From positions 1 to 53,084 of the forward strand of contig URVW01000006.1 of the NCBI GenBank assembly GCA_900551435.1: a stretch of 53,084 bases of DNA, read 5' to 3'. Under the pieces are notes generated by a model that ran no database searches, was not told the DNA's origin, and worked only from the letters and a program-made list of their open reading frames with translations. Source of the DNA: an uncultured Faecalibacterium sp. (GTDB lineage Bacteria > Bacillota > Clostridia > Oscillospirales > Ruminococcaceae). A program made the position numbers and the translations under genes. Below are positions 14,989 to 22,862 of the stretch, one piece after another (positions within the stretch are counted from its first letter, which is position 1; every line of letters begins with the position of its first letter).

Positions 14989-16506
14989 ATGGCACAATTC
15001 GTGAAACTGAATCCCAAATCCCTGCGCGAGCTGCATGTCGGCAGCGACCGGCTCGTCTCCTACAACGTCGAGATGACCGAGATCACCGGCGGCACATTCT
15101 GGAAAGCCTACACTCCCGGCCAGATCGCCGGAACCGAACCCTTCGTCCTCAAGGGCGGTTTTGGCGGAAACACCACCGCCAACAGCGATCTGATGCAGTA
15201 TTATGAGCCGATCGACCTCTACAACGAGAAGCTGCGCAAGCTGGCCAAAGAGATCGGCCCCGCATGGGTCCGCGTCTCCGGAACTTGGTCCACCAAGACC
15301 TACTACGACTTTGACGGCCACACCAACGGCGTCATTCCCGAAGGCTACAATGCCGTCATGACCCGCGCCCAGTGGGTCGGCGTGCTGGATTTCTGCAAAT
15401 TCCTCGGCGCAAAGCTGCTCATTTCAGTGGCTGACTGCGAGGGTCTGCACCATGCCGATGAGCCTTGGAATCCCAGTCAGGCCGAGCAGATCTTCGCTCT
15501 GAGCAAGGAATACGGTGTCTCCATCGACGCCGCCGAGTTCGTCAACGAGCCGAATCTGCTGGCCATATCCGGCTGCCCCAAGGGCTACACGGCACAGCAG
15601 TTCGTCCGCGATCAGGACATCTTCATCCGCTGGCTGAAGGCCAACTATCCCGACTGCCTGTATGTCGGCCCCTGCACCGTTGAAGGTGTCGGCGGCGCGA
15701 CCGAAGAGCACAAATCGCAGGGCGGCGGCATCGGCGACATCCTGCCCCAGTGCTCCACCGACGACCTGATGAACGGTGCACAGGAAAAGCTGGACGTCTA
15801 CAGCTATCATTATTATAATGGTGTGTCGGAGCGTCTGGAATCCATCATGCCCCACTCCCACTGGAAGGCAGACGCCGCCACCACCGAAGCCTATCTGTCG
15901 GTTGCCACCAACATGGCCAAGTTCCACGCCGAAAAGCGGGACATCTACTGCCCCGGCGGCGAGATGTGGGTCACTGAGTCCGGCGATGCGGGCGGCGGCG
16001 GCGACACTTGGGCCTCCACCTATCTGGATGTGTTCCGCACTCTGAACGAGCTGGGCGGCTTCTCAGCTGTCACCAAAGGCATCATCTTCCACAACACGCT
16101 GGCTTCCAGCGACTACGGCTATCTGAAGCCCGAAGTCTTTGACCCCCGCCCCAACTATTTCGCCGTTCTGCTCTGGAACCGCCTGATGGGAACCACCGTC
16201 TACGATTCTTCCGAGCCGGTCCGCGAGGGCGCACACGTCTACGCACACTCCCGCGCAGACGGCAAACCCGGCAAGGCCTATCTCGTCATCAACAACAGCC
16301 TGACCGACGCTACCACCGTCACCCTGCCGAAGGATGCCGAGATCTATCAGCTCTCCGCTGAGACGCTCCGTTCGCAGACCATGCTCTGCAACGGCAAGGC
16401 TCTGGTTCTGGGTAAGAACAACGCCCTGCCCGAGATCGCACCCGTGGCGGCTTCCGCCGGAGAGCTGGTCCTTCCGGCGGCTACCTGCACCTTCATCGTG
16501 CTGTAA
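14989..16506 (+). CDS. GH79-like (heparanase / beta-glucuronidase type) glycoside hydrolase
   Basis: 505 residues of a clan GH-A TIM barrel with a C-terminal beta-sandwich. The acid/base motif is FVNEPN with Glu 187 and the probable nucleophile is WVTESGD with Glu 330, in the order seen in GH79 proteins; the last about 90 residues (AYLVINNSLTDATTVTLP onward) look like the accessory beta domain. There is no signal peptide, so it acts inside the cell, likely on imported oligosaccharides carrying a uronic acid. AAGGAG is 9 bases before ATG, and an extended -10 (TGC-TATCAT) lies about 40 bases upstream. Exact substrate is not predictable; assignment to the family is by motif. Confidence 0.75.
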   Translation: MAQFVKLNPKSLRELHVGSDRLVSYNVEMTEITGGTFWKAYTPGQIAGTEPFVLKGGFGGNTTANSDLMQYYEPIDLYNEKLRKLAKEIGPAWVRVSGTWSTKTYYDFDGHTNGVIPEGYNAVMTRAQWVGVLDFCKFLGAKLLISVADCEGLHHADEPWNPSQAEQIFALSKEYGVSIDAAEFVNEPNLLAISGCPKGYTAQQFVRDQDIFIRWLKANYPDCLYVGPCTVEGVGGATEEHKSQGGGIGDILPQCSTDDLMNGAQEKLDVYSYHYYNGVSERLESIMPHSHWKADAATTEAYLSVATNMAKFHAEKRDIYCPGGEMWVTESGDAGGGGDTWASTYLDVFRTLNELGGFSAVTKGIIFHNTLASSDYGYLKPEVFDPRPNYFAVLLWNRLMGTTVYDSSEPVREGAHVYAHSRADGKPGKAYLVINNSLTDATTVTLPKDAEIYQLSAETLRSQTMLCNGKALVLGKNNALPEIAPVAASAGELVLPAATCTFIVL

Positions 16507-16535
16507 ATTTAACTTTCTTCGCATTTCAGCCCTTC

Positions 16536-16558
16536 GCCCTCGTGGTGGAGGGCTTTTT
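16536..16558 (+). terminator. Terminator after the GH79-like gene
   Basis: GCCCTC pairs with GAGGGC around a 6-base loop, followed by TTTTT. The 125 bases after it (16559-16680) show no feature I can support. Confidence 0.7.
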
Positions 16559-16680
16559 GTATCTTGCCGAGGCCCTCACGTTACCCATAAGGCATCTCCG
16601 CCCTCGTCCAAACCAAGAGCTGAGCTTTCCCCGCAAATTAGACATTTGTGTTCTCCTAATTTTTCCCCACTCCCTACCGC

Positions 16681-16740
16681 GCGCACAGCAGGAACTTCTG
16701 GCCTTTCCCTTCAGAAGTTTCCGCTGTGCGCTTTCTTTTT
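16681..16740 (+). terminator. Long-stem terminator upstream of padR
   Basis: GCGCACAGC(A)GGAACTTCTG pairs with CAGAAGTTTCCGCTGTGCGC, about 19 pairs with a small bulge and a loop of about 11 bases, followed by TTTCTTTTT. It insulates padR from upstream transcription. Confidence 0.7.
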
Positions 16741-16770
16741 GAACAAATTGCGAACATTGCCGCAGAGCTA

Positions 16771-16801
16771 TTGACGCATATAATATTATATGATATATAA
16801 T
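16771..16801 (+). promoter_or_regulatory. padR promoter with AT-rich palindrome
   Basis: TTGACG (16771-16776), then TATATA at 17-base or TATAAT at 19-base spacing. The spacer contains ATATAATATTATAT (16778-16791), a perfect palindrome between the boxes, and a second ATATAATATT partly repeats it. PadR regulators commonly bind their own promoter at such sites, so autorepression is likely. Confidence 0.65.
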
Positions 16802-16840
16802 ATTCAAGCTCACGCAGTATTTACAAAGGAGGCCGGAACC

Positions 16841-17155
16841 ATGAGTTTTCCGATCAGCGCGGCGCTTCTGGATGCCATCGTCCTGTCAGTCGTCTCCCGC
16901 GAGCCGGACGGCACTTACGGCTACAAGATCACGCAGGAAGTCAAACAGGCGCTGGACCTGAGCGAGTCCACCCTCTATCCCGTCCTGCGCCGTCTGCAAA
17001 AAGACGGCTGTCTGACCGTTTACGACGCTTCTTTCAATGGCCGGAACCGCCGCTATTACCAGATCACCGCCGTAGGCCGGGAGGCACTGACCGTCTACCG
17101 CGCCCAATGGAAGCAGTACACCGCAAGCATCGAGTCCATTTTAGGGGAGGAATAA
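16841..17155 (+). CDS. PadR family transcriptional regulator
   Basis: 104-residue winged-helix DNA-binding protein of the short PadR (subfamily 2) type. It contains LLDAIVLSVVSREPDGTYGYK, the recognition helix LSESTLYPVLRRLQKDGCL, the wing FNGRNRRYYQIT and a C-terminal dimerisation helix. Start at 16841 is fixed by GGAGG 8 bases upstream. Its stop is 3 bases before the next gene, a DUF1700 protein, an arrangement seen repeatedly in Firmicutes in which PadR represses its operon in response to envelope or drug stress. Ligand unknown. Confidence 0.92.
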   Translation: MSFPISAALLDAIVLSVVSREPDGTYGYKITQEVKQALDLSESTLYPVLRRLQKDGCLTVYDASFNGRNRRYYQITAVGREALTVYRAQWKQYTASIESILGEE

Positions 17156-17158
17156 ACC

Positions 17159-18298
17159 ATGACACGCGAACAATTCATGCAGAAGCTCGAAATCCTTCTG
17201 GCCCCGCTCTCGCGCGAGGAGCGGCGCGACGCGCTGGATTACTATGACGAATATTTTGACGCTGCCGGTCCGGAAAAAGAAGCAGCGACCATCGCCGAGC
17301 TGGGCAGTCCGGAGGAAGTGGCCCGCAAGATCCTCGAATCCCAGCCCCAGCTTCCCACGCCCATGGATGCCAACCGCCAGAACACCCCTCTGCCGCCGGA
17401 CCAGCCGCGCCGCCGTTCCGCTTCGTCCACCAACTGGACCCTGCGCTGGATCGGGCTGGGCGTCGTCGTCATGATTTTGATCATGTACCTGTTCCAGCAC
17501 AGCTCTGCCCGCCGCGTGACCACGCAGGACACGACCGAACTGCTCGTCAGTTCCGGGACGGCGCAAGAAACGTCGCTCGACGACGACATGGCCCTCAACG
17601 AATCGGACTCTGTCACTTACATTCCTCTTGATAGGCTGAAGCATCTCACCCTCGATCTTGACGCCGGATCGGTCACCTTCGTCCAAGGCCGCGACGCCAG
17701 CGAAGCGTCCGTGCGGTTCCAGAACAAGGACGCCAACGCCCAGCTGACGACCCACTTCAGTGCTTCCGGCTCCACCATCTCCTACAGCCTTCCCAACGGC
17801 CACCTCAACCTGAAAGACGATAAATTTCTGGTCACCATTACCCTGCCCGCCGACTTCGAGATGGAGTCTCTGGACGCGGACTTTGACATGGGAAGCCTGA
17901 CGCTGGGCAGTCTGCACGTCAAAGAGTTGGACGCTGACCTCGATATGGGCAGCTGCACGGCCGACACGCTGACCTGCTCCACAGCTGACATTGAGCTAGA
18001 CATGGGCAGCTTTACCGCCGATGCCGTTACTGCCAAAAACTTTACCGCAGAGAGCAGCATGGGTTCTGTCACCATCGGCTCCCTCACCAGCGAAGAGACC
18101 GAGCTGTACACCGACATGGGCAGTCTGACCGTCGGCCTGACCGGCTCGGAAAGCGACTACGCCATCGACGCCGAAGTGGACATGGGAAAGCTGACCATCA
18201 ACGGCAGGACGGTCAGCGGCTCTTACTCCTCCCGCGGCCGCTATCCCATCCAGCTGACCAACAATATGGGCAGCATTACGGTGGAATTTGTGAGGTGA
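17159..18298 (+). CDS. DUF1700 / DUF4097-type (LiaG-like) membrane protein with DMGS repeats
   Basis: 379 residues. The first about 65 (MTREQFMQKLEILLAPLSRE and on to LGSPEEVARKIL) form the cytoplasmic DUF1700 domain, then a Pro/Arg-rich linker, one membrane helix at about 94-112, and an extracellular right-handed beta-helix-like region. From about 244 the motif DMGS recurs with Met at about 244, 263, 282, 301, 320, 342 and 370; the first five are exactly 19 residues apart. Such DUF4097 repeats occur in LiaG-type envelope-stress proteins. It is co-transcribed with padR and ends before a strong terminator. Function is unproven; a surface sensor or adhesin-like scaffold is plausible. Confidence 0.8.
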   Translation: MTREQFMQKLEILLAPLSREERRDALDYYDEYFDAAGPEKEAATIAELGSPEEVARKILESQPQLPTPMDANRQNTPLPPDQPRRRSASSTNWTLRWIGLGVVVMILIMYLFQHSSARRVTTQDTTELLVSSGTAQETSLDDDMALNESDSVTYIPLDRLKHLTLDLDAGSVTFVQGRDASEASVRFQNKDANAQLTTHFSASGSTISYSLPNGHLNLKDDKFLVTITLPADFEMESLDADFDMGSLTLGSLHVKELDADLDMGSCTADTLTCSTADIELDMGSFTADAVTAKNFTAESSMGSVTIGSLTSEETELYTDMGSLTVGLTGSESDYAIDAEVDMGKLTINGRTVSGSYSSRGRYPIQLTNNMGSITVEFVR

Positions 18299-18305
18299 AC
18301 CCACC

Positions 18306-18351
18306 AAAAAACGACCGTCTCCAAGGTTTCACCCCGGAGACGGTCGTTTTT
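18306..18351. terminator. Bidirectional terminator after the DUF1700 gene
   Basis: AAAAACGACCGTCTCC pairs with GGAGACGGTCGTTTTT around a 14-base loop; also serves the symporter gene that ends at 18373 on the minus strand. Confidence 0.9.
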
Positions 18352-18372
18352 CATCCTTGATCGGACATTTCT

Positions 18373-19716
18373 TTATTTATTATACACGTCCTCTTTCAGC
18401 AGACCCTCGCTCTTGGCGACGCAGATGCTGGTGACGGCATCACCGACGACGTTTAGCGAGGTCACGAGCATCTCAATGGGGCGGTTGATGGCCAAGATCA
18501 AGGAGTAAGCCAGCAGCGCGCCGTCATTGACGAAGCCCACGCCGGACAGGATGGTGAACAGGATGACGGCCCCGGAACCGGGAGCCGCCGGAGTGCCGAC
18601 CGAAGCGATGAGAGCCAGCAGTGCCACAAGGACCAGCTGGGCCGGAGTCACGGTATAGCCCGCACAGCCCGCGATGAACACCGTCGCGATGACCTGCATG
18701 ATGGCCGTGCCATTCATGTTGACGGTCATGCCCAGCGGCAGAACAAAGGAAGCGATCGTCTCATCCACGCCGAACTCCTCGGTGCAGATCTTCATATTCA
18801 GCGGCAGGGTGGCGGCGCTGGAAGAGGTAGAGAATCCGAACACGGCCACATTCGCGATCTTTTTCATGAAGGTGATCGGATTCAGCTTCGCGCCCAGCGC
18901 CACGACCAGCGGATAGGCCACCACGAGGAACACCAGAAGCAGGACGACCGTGACCGCCACATAGGTGAGGGCCGGCTTGAGGTAGTTGATGCCGTAGATG
19001 GCAAAGGTGCGGGTCAGCAGGACGAACACCGCAAACGGTGCAAAGTTGGTGACCACGAAGTTCAGGAAGGTCACCACCACGTCATTCACCTCGCCCAGCA
19101 GACGGCGAAGGGTACCGGTGCGGCTCTCACCCAGCGCATTCATGCTCAGGCCAGTCGCCACAGCAAGGAACACCGCCGACAGCACCGAGTTGTTGCTGCC
19201 AAAAGCCGTGATGATGTTCGAAGGGATGACGTTCAGCACCACATTCAGCGGGTTCGATCCCGTCGAGCCGGTGGCTTCGGTCAGGCCCTCGATCTGGGCA
19301 TTGAACAGGCCCGCTGCGTAGGTCGTATAGCCCACGACACAGGCCAGCACCAGCGCAAAGAAGGAGCACAGCAGGAACCAGAAGATGGTCTTGGCCGAAA
19401 TGCGGCCCATCGTTTTGGCGTCCGACACGCCGCCGATGGCCAGCGCGATCGAAGTGAACACCATCGGGATGATGACCAGCTGCAGAGCCTTGATGAAGAG
19501 CTGACCGATGATGTAGAAGATGCCGAACGCCCGCTCTGCGCCTTCGGCCGTGATATCCTGAAACAGGATGTCATTGATGGTCGCCCATACGTCGCTATGA
19601 CCTCCGGAGATCAGCGTTTCCCGCAGGAACATGAACGCCAGACCGGCTGCCAGACCACAGACCAGCGAGATGCCCATTCGTTTTGCCAGCGACATTCCGG
19701 ATTTTTTTCTTTCCAT
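18373..19716 (-). CDS. Dicarboxylate/amino acid:cation symporter (DAACS family)
   Basis: Na+- or H+-coupled uptake of C4-dicarboxylates, glutamate or aspartate, or neutral amino acids at the inner membrane. 447 residues with about eight membrane helices and two re-entrant loops. Hallmarks: the serine-rich hairpin FSTSSSAATLPLNM, then LGMTVNMNGTA (NMDGT-type motif with Asn in place of Asp) and VGTPAAPGSGAVIL (second hairpin). Start at 19716 is chosen because GAGGAAAGG precedes it; the frame reaches 19731. Monocistronic. Substrate cannot be fixed; the variant NMNGT motif is also seen in Ser/Thr-type and other members. Confidence 0.92.
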   Translation of the reverse strand: MERKKSGMSLAKRMGISLVCGLAAGLAFMFLRETLISGGHSDVWATINDILFQDITAEGAERAFGIFYIIGQLFIKALQLVIIPMVFTSIALAIGGVSDAKTMGRISAKTIFWFLLCSFFALVLACVVGYTTYAAGLFNAQIEGLTEATGSTGSNPLNVVLNVIPSNIITAFGSNNSVLSAVFLAVATGLSMNALGESRTGTLRRLLGEVNDVVVTFLNFVVTNFAPFAVFVLLTRTFAIYGINYLKPALTYVAVTVVLLLVFLVVAYPLVVALGAKLNPITFMKKIANVAVFGFSTSSSAATLPLNMKICTEEFGVDETIASFVLPLGMTVNMNGTAIMQVIATVFIAGCAGYTVTPAQLVLVALLALIASVGTPAAPGSGAVILFTILSGVGFVNDGALLAYSLILAINRPIEMLVTSLNVVGDAVTSICVAKSEGLLKEDVYNK

Positions 19717-19757
19717 GATACCTTTCCTCACATTCCGTCGTTTTTCACACTTTGCCT

Positions 19758-19786
19758 ATCCTACCACAAAGGCCGTTCCGCTTCAA
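19758..19786 (-). promoter_or_regulatory. Promoter for the symporter
   Basis: Minus strand TTGAAG (19786-19781), 17-base spacer, TAGGAT (19763-19758). Confidence 0.7.
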
Positions 19787-19878
19787 GGCAGATGGCAGCG
19801 ATTTATGAATTTTTTGTAAATAAGTATGACTTTTCTTTTGGATCTCTTTGCATCTTCTCACAAGAAGGCTCAAAAAAA

Positions 19879-19903
19879 CACCCGGAAGAAATTCTTCCGG
19901 GTG
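19879..19903 (-). terminator. Terminator after the PTS IIA gene
   Basis: CACCCGGAAGAA pairs with TTCTTCCGGGTG, followed on the minus strand by a T run of seven. Confidence 0.85.
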
Positions 19904-19912
19904 AAAAAACAC

Positions 19913-20428
19913 TTATGCCTTGAACTTCAACAGCGGAACACCGGCAGCGACATCGCCCGATGCAGCGACCGTCATTTCCGGCAGGTCATCGCCGTTGGTC
20001 ACGATGATGGCCGTTGCGGTGGGATGACCCGCAGCGCGGATGGCGTCGAGGTCGATCTTCAGCAGCGGAGTGCCCGCCTTGACCTTCGTGCCCTCTTTGA
20101 TCAGAGAGGTAAAGCCCTTGCCCTTCATCTCCACGGTGTCCATGCCAACGTGGATGAGCAGCTCGATGTTGTCATCGCTCATCAGACCCACGGCGTGCAG
20201 CGTCTCGGGAACCTGCGTCACAGTGCCGTCGAACGGAGCATAAACGGTGTCGCCGGTCGGCTCGATGCCGCAGCCGCCGCCCAGAATGGCCGATGCGAAC
20301 GTCTCATCCGGCAGTTCCTCCAGCGGAAGGACCTTGCCATCCAGCGGGACCATGACCGTCATCTTCTCGCCCTTGAATTTCGTCTGAGCCGTCTCCTTGC
20401 TGCCAAACAGCTTATCAAAAAAGCCCAT
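19913..20428 (-). CDS. PTS glucose-type IIA component
   Basis: A cytoplasmic 171-residue phosphocarrier of the IIAGlc (Crr) family that passes phosphate from HPr to IIB of a sugar permease. The active-site motif LLIHVGMDTV places the phospho-His at 93 and the supporting His at 78 (PETLHAVGL), with VYAPFDGTV and LLKIDLDAIRAAGH also typical. It is a free-standing domain; no IIBC partner is in the window. AAGAAGG precedes the start. Own promoter and terminator flank it. Confidence 0.92.
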   Translation of the reverse strand: MGFFDKLFGSKETAQTKFKGEKMTVMVPLDGKVLPLEELPDETFASAILGGGCGIEPTGDTVYAPFDGTVTQVPETLHAVGLMSDDNIELLIHVGMDTVEMKGKGFTSLIKEGTKVKAGTPLLKIDLDAIRAAGHPTATAIIVTNGDDLPEMTVAASGDVAAGVPLLKFKA

Positions 20429-20479
20429 CTTCTCATACCTTCTTTCTGCACTGAAACCAGCGCCTTCATCATCTAATTA

Positions 20480-20508
20480 AAGATACCATACCGCGCTAAA
20501 AAATGCAA
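20480..20508 (-). promoter_or_regulatory. Promoter for the PTS IIA gene
   Basis: Minus strand TTGCAT (20508-20503), 17-base spacer, TATCTT (20485-20480). Confidence 0.75.
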
Positions 20509-20547
20509 TTCACATCCTGCACAAACTGCCCTAACAATGTTTGGCGT

Positions 20548-21570
20548 TTAGAGCAGTTCCAGCAGAGCGTCGATCTCTTCCATCCGGGTCGCCCAGCTGG
20601 TCGCGATGCGCATCACGGTGTGGGTATCGTCGTATTTTTCCCAGAAGCCGAACTTTGCCTTGCCTTCCAGCGCTTTCAGCTGCTCGTTGGAGAACACGAT
20701 GAAGATTTGGTTCGTGGGCGAATCCATGAAGAACGGATAGCCCTTTTCGGCCAGACCCTTTTTCAGGGCATTGGCAGTGGTGATGGCGTTTTGGCTGATA
20801 TGCTCATACAGGCCGTCCGTGAAGAGGACGTCGAACTGGATGCCCAGCAGACGGCCCTTTGCCAGCAGAGCGCCCTGCTGTTTGACCATGGTCATGAAAT
20901 GAGCCGGTGCGCCGTGCGGGAACACCACAGCTTCGCCGCAGAGTGCGCCCACCTTGGTCCCGCCGATGTAGAACACATCCGCCAGACGGGCGAGGGTCTG
21001 CAGGGTCACGTCTGTCCCCTCCGCGGCCAGACCATAGCCCAGCCGTGCGCCGTCCACGAACAGCGGCATGTGGTACTCCTGACAGACGGCATGGAGCGCT
21101 TCCAGTTCGGCTTTCGTGTAGAGTGTGCCATACTCGGTCGGATGGGAGATGTAGACCATCCCGGGGAACACCATGTGATCGTGATTTCCGTCTGCGTAGA
21201 AGGTCGCGCAGAACTCCTTCACATCCACCGCATCCAGCTTGCCGTTCTTGTGGGGCAGACCGAGGACCTTGTGGCCCGTGTACTCGATCGCTCCGGCTTC
21301 GTGGCCATTGACATGGCCCGTGGATGCCGCCACGACACCCTCCCAGCGGTTCAGCATCGACGCAATGACGATGGCGTTCGTCTGGGTCCCGCCGGAGATG
21401 AAGAACACATCGGCCTCCGGGCAGCCGCACGCCGCGCAGATCTTTTCCTTTGCGCTGGCACAATAGGGGTCCGTGCCGTAGCCCGGGACCTTTTCAAAAT
21501 TCGTTTCGGTCAGTTTTTGCAGGATGGCCGGATGTGCGCCCTCGCAGTAGTCGTTTTCAAAATAAAGCAT
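20548..21570 (-). CDS. Low-specificity threonine aldolase-like PLP enzyme
   Basis: Fold type I PLP enzyme of the beta-eliminating lyase family; the likely reaction is cleavage of L-threonine or allo-threonine to glycine and acetaldehyde. 340 residues. NDYCEGAHPAIL lies at the N-terminus, FISGGTQTNAIVI forms the cofactor phosphate loop, VDGARLGYGL supplies the PLP Asp, and YIGGTKVGAL carries the Schiff-base Lys 206. The start at 21570 is preferred; an in-frame ATG 6 codons upstream has no ribosome binding site, whereas GAGG lies before the chosen one. Own promoter. Nearby AraC gene may or may not regulate it. Confidence 0.88.
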   Translation of the reverse strand: MLYFENDYCEGAHPAILQKLTETNFEKVPGYGTDPYCASAKEKICAACGCPEADVFFISGGTQTNAIVIASMLNRWEGVVAASTGHVNGHEAGAIEYTGHKVLGLPHKNGKLDAVDVKEFCATFYADGNHDHMVFPGMVYISHPTEYGTLYTKAELEALHAVCQEYHMPLFVDGARLGYGLAAEGTDVTLQTLARLADVFYIGGTKVGALCGEAVVFPHGAPAHFMTMVKQQGALLAKGRLLGIQFDVLFTDGLYEHISQNAITTANALKKGLAEKGYPFFMDSPTNQIFIVFSNEQLKALEGKAKFGFWEKYDDTHTVMRIATSWATRMEEIDALLELL

Positions 21571-21600
21571 TTCCCTCGTCCTCTCCATTCAGATGGTTTT

Positions 21601-21629
21601 ATTATGGACCTTGGGGCGAAAAAAGTCAA
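21601..21629 (-). promoter_or_regulatory. Promoter for the threonine aldolase-like gene
   Basis: Minus strand TTGACT (21629-21624), 17-base spacer, CATAAT (21606-21601). Confidence 0.7.
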
Positions 21630-21634
21630 TGACA

Positions 21635-21672
21635 GCAAAACGGAGCCTGACGCGCCCGTCAGACTCCGTTTT
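21635..21672. terminator. Terminator between the AraC gene and the aldolase promoter
   Basis: CAAAACGGAG and CTGACG pair with CGTCAG and CTCCGTTTTG around a short loop with one mismatch. The T run after the stem is only four, so it may be leaky. Confidence 0.6.
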
Positions 21673-21765
21673 GCTTATGATGAAGTATTTGGTAGATGGC
21701 ATCAGCAGCCGCCAGCATCCTAGCGGACAAGCGAAAAATCATTTGCAGCGCTTTTCTTTTCGCAC

Positions 21766-22722
21766 TTATCTTACCACAGGCGGGAGAGTCCTTCTATCTG
21801 TTTTGTGCCATCCAGTATCAAGATCCTGCCAACGCCGCCGATACTCCGTGGGTGTACACCCGATCTTCTCCCGGAATTGTGCGCCAAAGTAGCTCCCGCT
21901 GCCCAAGCCGCAGTTCTGGGCGATCTCGGTCATGGACTGCTGTGTTTCAATGAGAAGCTTGCATGCCGTCTGGATGCGGACATTCTGGAGATACTCGGCA
22001 GGTGTGGTGTGCAGCACCTCCCGGAACGTCCGATAACACTCCCGCTCGCTGCAAAATGCTGCGGCTGCCAGCGCACGCACGGGCAGCTTTTCGGCCATAT
22101 GGGAGTGGATGTAAAGCATCATCGGCTTGATCTTCTCGCTGTCCGGGTCAGACTTCGCTGCCGGACGTTCTGCCGGGTGCATCTGTTCCACCACCCGCAG
22201 CCAGAGCGTGCAGAGCATGGCCTGAAGCCGCAGTTCATACCCGAACGCCGTCTCGTCCAGCGCAAAGCTCTCCCGCAGAAGCCGGAGCGTCTCAGCCTGT
22301 TCCGGCTCTTCCGGCGAAAATGCAACGAGTTCCAGCCCCGGCGCATTCTGCAATGGGAGCACATATTTCTGCTCCACCGTCCCGCCCGGAATCCCCGCCA
22401 CCAGTTCCGGTTCGAACAGGTGTTCATACTGCACGCAGTTCCCCTCGGCTTCCACCATCTGCGTCTGGTGCAGCACATTGCTGTTGACCAGCCCGCCCGA
22501 ACCGGCCCGGAACAGCCGCGTCCCGCCGGGGGTCTGGTAGAGGAGAGCGCCGTGCTCCACATAAAACAGCTCCACGCTCCGATGCCAGTGCCACGGCGCC
22601 GTATGCTGCGGGAATTTTTCCAGCTGCGAACAGCTGGTCAGATGCGGAAACTGCGGCGTAAATCCGGGCAGACGCTCTTCCTGACTGCCCGGGTACAGGT
22701 CCACCGAAGAAACATACAGCAT
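21766..22722 (-). CDS. AraC family transcriptional regulator
   Basis: 318 residues: an N-terminal cupin-like ligand domain (HWHRSVELFYVEHGALLYQ, residues about 45-65, a typical metal- or sugar-binding barrel strand) and a C-terminal double helix-turn-helix (about residues 205-300) with LAAAAFCSERECYRTFREVLHTTP and the second helix region QNCGLGSGSYFGAQFREKIG, ending CTPTEYRRRW. AAGGAGAG lies 9 bases upstream. It is divergent from the two-component operon that starts at 22863. Target genes and ligand are unknown. Confidence 0.92.
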   Translation of the reverse strand: MLYVSSVDLYPGSQEERLPGFTPQFPHLTSCSQLEKFPQHTAPWHWHRSVELFYVEHGALLYQTPGGTRLFRAGSGGLVNSNVLHQTQMVEAEGNCVQYEHLFEPELVAGIPGGTVEQKYVLPLQNAPGLELVAFSPEEPEQAETLRLLRESFALDETAFGYELRLQAMLCTLWLRVVEQMHPAERPAAKSDPDSEKIKPMMLYIHSHMAEKLPVRALAAAAFCSERECYRTFREVLHTTPAEYLQNVRIQTACKLLIETQQSMTEIAQNCGLGSGSYFGAQFREKIGCTPTEYRRRWQDLDTGWHKTDRRTLPPVVR

Positions 22723-22749
22723 CCCGATCTCTCCTTTGCGCTTTTTTCC

Positions 22750-22778
22750 AGTATACCGCCCTTCCTTCTGCGGGTCAA
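22750..22778 (-). promoter_or_regulatory. Promoter for the AraC gene
   Basis: Minus strand TTGACC (22778-22773), 17-base spacer, TATACT (22755-22750). Confidence 0.8.
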
Positions 22779-22811
22779 CATTTCCGCTCCTTAGCTGTAT
22801 TTTTAATCAAA

Positions 22812-22823
22812 ATATGGTATACT
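22812..22823 (+). promoter_or_regulatory. Extended -10 promoter for the two-component operon
   Basis: TGG-TATACT with TATACT at 22818-22823. The -35 region is poor, which suggests dependence on an activator. Confidence 0.55.
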
Positions 22824-22862
22824 TTCAAGATAGATCGGAATAAATATCAGGAGGGATGGCCT

